Both the position numbers and the translations under genes were made by a program. Below, piece by piece: positions 12,613 through 14,917 of a stretch of 14,917 nucleotides of DNA. This DNA is from JACJYE01 sp964432875 (GTDB taxonomy: Bacteria > Bacteroidota > Bacteroidia > Chitinophagales > Saprospiraceae). The DNA is taken from positions 1 to 14,917 of the forward strand of contig CAYSPJ010000122.1 in NCBI GenBank assembly GCA_964432875.1, written 5' to 3'. The notes below the pieces were generated by a model. The model worked only from the letters and a program-made list of their open reading frames with translations. It searched no databases and was not told the origin of the DNA. The first letter of the stretch is position 1, and each line of letters opens with the position of its first letter.

Positions 12613-13227
12613 TTACTTAATAAAATCATCAAGAGACAAACCCTGGTTTTTGGCGATGGTTTCTATTTTTTTCAGGCATTGACAGCGCTTGTTCTTCAAG
12701 GAGTCAACGGTGGTGTAGGAGGTTAGTTGTCGCTCGATGACCTCTCGGTCCGGCAGGTTGTCGTAGTATTTTAGGCGGATGACTTTCTGGCAGTTTTCAC
12801 CCAATAGCTTCAGGAGTTCGCCAAGGGCGTTTTCCGTTTCTTTTTGCACAAAATACTGCTCGGGGTCAAGGTCGGCGGCTGCCTGCTGGCCTTCTTGCTC
12901 GAACGTTGTGATGTCCTGCTTTTGTTTGCGCAGGCGGTTGGCTAGCAGATTGCGAGCCACACTTGCTGCATAAGTAGCCGGGGCGTTGCCCTGAAACAGG
13001 AAACTGCCATCCGCTATTTTTTGCAAGGTGATCACTATGGCATCATTGCGCAATTCTTCTATGTCTTCCGGTGGCAAAAGGTAACTATTGTAAAGGCTGT
13101 TTTTTATCGTGTGCTCCAATTGCCGGGATAGCTCCCTTATGGCAGGCGCTTCGAGGAGTACCAGGGCCTCGTGGAAGGCTTGTTTGTCCGGGTAAGTGTT
13201 GTTTGTGTTTTTGTTTATTTTTGCCAT
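12613..13227 (-). CDS. ECF-type RNA polymerase sigma-70 factor
   Basis: A 204-residue sigma factor with region 2 (about 50-103: DIEELRNDAIVITLQKI, then ATYAASVARNLLANRLRKQK, which corresponds to the promoter-melting and -10 recognition helices) and region 4 (about 135-195: helix-turn-helix ENCQKVIRLKYYDNL to SLKNKRCQCLKKI, -35 recognition). Regions 1 and 3 are absent, as expected for the ECF group. It starts with ATG after a ~207-bp intergenic region and lacks a good Shine-Dalgarno. It heads the operon with the membrane protein and the TPR-CHAT gene, so those genes or unlinked surface genes are likely targets. Autoregulation is common for ECF factors, but no matching motif could be identified here. 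The ECF subgroup cannot be assigned by eye. Confidence 0.92.
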   Translation of the reverse strand: MAKINKNTNNTYPDKQAFHEALVLLEAPAIRELSRQLEHTIKNSLYNSYLLPPEDIEELRNDAIVITLQKIADGSFLFQGNAPATYAASVARNLLANRLRKQKQDITTFEQEGQQAAADLDPEQYFVQKETENALGELLKLLGENCQKVIRLKYYDNLPDREVIERQLTSYTTVDSLKNKRCQCLKKIETIAKNQGLSLDDFIK

Positions 13228-13261
13228 AAAAGCAGGAACGGGGTTGTGCTTTTGCCAGGTT

Positions 13262-13279
13262 TTTCCCGGAACAGGGAAA
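13262..13279. promoter_or_regulatory. Perfect inverted repeat in the sigma-factor 5' leader
   Basis: TTTCCC(GGAACA)GGGAAA is a perfect 6-bp stem with a 6-nt loop, 35 nt upstream of the sigma-factor ATG. It lies between the proposed promoter and the start codon, so it would be in the mRNA leader as a small hairpin, or could be a dimeric operator. It is not followed by a U-run, so it is not a terminator. The palindrome is short and could be chance. Confidence 0.3.
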
Positions 13280-13302
13280 GGGAGCTAAGCTAGTGTCTGC
13301 AG

Positions 13303-13310
13303 CAAAAATA
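13303..13310 (-). promoter_or_regulatory. Possible Bacteroidota -7 promoter element of the sigma/CHAT operon
   Basis: The minus strand reads TATTTTTG, a match to the Bacteroidota TAnnTTTG consensus, about 75 nt before the sigma-factor ATG. Twenty bases upstream is TTATG, only a partial match to the -33 TTTG. It would serve the housekeeping sigma factor. The region is AT-rich, so chance matches are possible. Confidence 0.35.
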
Positions 13311-13434
13311 ATAGAAATTTTGATATGCTGCATAAGCCCGCTTACATTATTGCGCCTTTGACAATTTGAGTGGCTTCCTGCTGGCGATAGAGCATACAAA
13401 TCCTCAAAGAGCCTAATGTTATTAGATGCCGCCC

Positions 13435-14917
13435 TCACTGCACCATCACCCGCCCCTGAAAAACCCTCCCCTCAACCCGCCAGCTCACGAAGTAAACCCC
13501 GCTCGGCCAGCCGCTAAAATCCAAGCCGACATTGTTTTCTGCCGTGTCCAATAGGCGCAGGCTGCGCCCATTGGCATCAATAATCCTGATTTGCCCCTGG
13601 TGCGCGCTGTTGACCGGGATGCTGGCCTGGGCCCAGCCACTGGTGGGGTTGGGTGCAAAGGCGATGGCCGAGGCTGGGGCAGGGGAGGAGGCATTGCGCG
13701 TGCTGGTCAGCCCGGCACACTCCAACCCTAGCGCCAGGCAGGCGCGGGGCGCTACGTAGGCCAGCATGGTGTCGAGGTAGGGCTTGGCCACTTCGGGTGG
13801 GAGTGAAGCTGGCGCTCCATCCTCGTCCCACCAGCGCCAAGGCTCAGAGATCGGGACGTTCAAAACCGGGTTGTGCAGAGCAACCAGAGGGAATAGCCCG
13901 TCCAGGCCGCTGTTGCGGCTGTTGGCGACCGCTGAAAAGTCTCCAGGATGTTGTAGCCCTTCAAAGGCTGCATTATTGCCTTTAGACAGCGCATCGCGGA
14001 TGGTGACGAGGCTGCCGCAGGTGGTGAAGATGTGCTCGTATAGAGGTGGAATACCCGCCGGGGGCGGGCCGCAGGTGTCAAACGGCAGGAAGAAGTTTGG
14101 CAAAGCTTGAAAAGCAATCAGCGGTGGCTCGCCAGCATCAACCCAAGCCGTATCGATCAGCCAGCCACCCATGCTGACGGCCAGTTGGAATTTGGAGTCA
14201 AAGCCGAGGTGATTGGGGTAGCAGAGTACGGTATTGGCAGGCATGCCGGGATAGCCAGGAGGGGTAATGCCAAAAGAAGTCGCGAATACATCACCATTGA
14301 TGATGTCTTGCACCATTTCGATGGGCGGGCTGCCCGGGATGGTGAATTGCGGCAGCCGCCACTCTTCATAAGACCCCAAGGAGGCAGCGCTTAGGGCGAG
14401 CGTGCCCCCGGACCCATCGCCCCATACCATGATTTTTTGGGGGTGGATGCGATAGGCCGCGGCGTTTTTTTTGAAAAAGCGCACACCGGTGTTTAGGTCT
14501 TGAATGCCTCGGTACAGGGCGTTGGCAAAGGTAAAGCGGATTTCATTGATGTCCGGAGAGATTGGGTTCCAGCCTACGCGGTTGTTCAAGATGGCAACCA
14601 CATAGCCCCGCTTCGCCAGCTTATGTGCCAAATAGACCAGGCAGGAGTCATCTTTAGCACCCTGGTAAGTACCTATCAACGTATGTTTTGGAAGGAAATC
14701 GCCGGCATGGGCCAGGATAACCAGGGGGCGCTGGGTAGCGGTGTCGCCCGCCGCTTGGTAAACATCAGCCAGCAGCGGGATTTTGAATGGGAGGAATAAT
14801 TGGTTGAAGGGGATAGCGGCATTCGAGCCATACTCTACATCGAGGCTGAAATCGACCTCGTCAAAGACTTCGTTGAGGTAGCGGACTGGCTGGGCACTGA
14901 GCCGGGCCAGCGCCCAG
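13435..14917 (-). CDS. Secreted alpha/beta-hydrolase-like protein with T9SS sorting domain (5' end beyond window)
   Basis: The frame is open to the window edge, giving 493 residues without the N-terminus. Residues 1-30 (RYLNEVFDEVDFSLDVEYG) match the start of Bacteroidota T9SS-tailed alpha/beta hydrolases. RPLVILAHAGDF is the oxyanion-hole strand and KIMVWGDGSGGTLAL (about 160-174) the nucleophile elbow. The last ~75 residues form a T9SS type A sorting domain (NPTSGWAQASI, IRIIDANGRSL, WPSGVYFVSW). The elbow is odd: the Ser of the usual GDSxGG is Gly (GDGSGG), and the HGG of the oxyanion loop is HAGD. No clear acid or His could be placed, so it may be a non-catalytic member or use the shifted Ser. 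An internal TTG at 14677-14679 is not a credible start, because conserved sequence extends 79 codons upstream. Its stop lies 207 bp before the sigma gene, so it is probably a separate transcription unit. Confidence 0.88.
   Translation of the reverse strand, partial: WALARLSAQPVRYLNEVFDEVDFSLDVEYGSNAAIPFNQLFLPFKIPLLADVYQAAGDTATQRPLVILAHAGDFLPKHTLIGTYQGAKDDSCLVYLAHKLAKRGYVVAILNNRVGWNPISPDINEIRFTFANALYRGIQDLNTGVRFFKKNAAAYRIHPQKIMVWGDGSGGTLALSAASLGSYEEWRLPQFTIPGSPPIEMVQDIINGDVFATSFGITPPGYPGMPANTVLCYPNHLGFDSKFQLAVSMGGWLIDTAWVDAGEPPLIAFQALPNFFLPFDTCGPPPAGIPPLYEHIFTTCGSLVTIRDALSKGNNAAFEGLQHPGDFSAVANSRNSGLDGLFPLVALHNPVLNVPISEPWRWWDEDGAPASLPPEVAKPYLDTMLAYVAPRACLALGLECAGLTSTRNASSPAPASAIAFAPNPTSGWAQASIPVNSAHQGQIRIIDANGRSLRLLDTAENNVGLDFSGWPSGVYFVSWRVEGRVFQGRVMVQ

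Noticed and set aside
13290..13299. CTAGTGTCTG in the sigma leader as a third copy of the element end
   Set aside because: Only ten bases match the element terminus, and the sequence diverges at once into the promoter region; no partner end or target duplication was found.
13413..13425. CTAAT-gtt-ATTAG hairpin after the hydrolase gene as a terminator
   Set aside because: The stem is five AT-rich pairs and no U-run follows on the coding strand; too weak to call.

Overview
The window is a draft-assembly fragment (it contains a 100-N scaffold gap) from a Bacteroidota bacterium, most likely a Saprospiria/Lewinella-Phaeodactylibacter-like lineage. The reasons are two proteins ending in type IX secretion (T9SS) type A sorting domains, a TPR-CHAT protein next to an ECF sigma factor, a collagen-like protein with the N-terminal domain typical of the phylum, sparse Shine-Dalgarno sequences, a TAnnTTTG-like promoter element, and a moderately high GC content of the kind seen in marine Saprospiria. 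The lineage is inferred from protein style, not from a marker gene. All genes lie on the minus strand and coding density is very high. No RNA gene or CRISPR array was seen.

Right to left, in the direction of transcription: (1) 14917-13435 is the 3' part of a secreted alpha/beta-hydrolase-like protein with a T9SS tail and a non-canonical nucleophile elbow. (2) A 207-bp intergenic region carries a plausible promoter and a leader hairpin. (3) 13227-5383 reads as one operon: ECF sigma factor, single-pass membrane protein in the anti-sigma position, secreted TPR-CHAT protease-like protein, small T9SS surface protein, and large secreted collagen-like/tail-fibre-like protein. The first three genes are tightly coupled; the last two follow after 77 and 21 bp. 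(4) A ~142-bp MITE-like element with imperfect terminal inverted repeats and a 7-bp target duplication sits just after the collagen-like gene. (5) 5207-89 is a two-gene cassette: a SIR2-like protein with a C-terminal effector-associated (EAD11-like) domain, then, one base after its stop codon, a 1321-residue nSTAND ATPase with a transmembrane segment, fourteen WD40 repeats and a TPR tail. (6) The left edge, immediately after the nSTAND stop, holds a second copy of the same element end in the same orientation, so direct repeats bracket the SIR2/nSTAND cassette.

How the genes may work together is inference. The sigma/membrane/CHAT operon looks like an envelope-signal-controlled programme that delivers a TPR-CHAT protein and fibrous or adhesive proteins outside the cytoplasm. 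The SIR2-EAD plus nSTAND-WD40 pair has the architecture of bacterial conflict (defence or regulated cell-death) systems, with the SIR2-EAD protein as adaptor/effector and the nSTAND protein as sensor-switch. The SIR2 catalytic Asn and His appear to be missing and the WD40 sensor appears to lie beyond a membrane span. The pair is therefore not a copy of a well-characterised Avs- or Thoeris-type system and is the best candidate here for an undescribed system.
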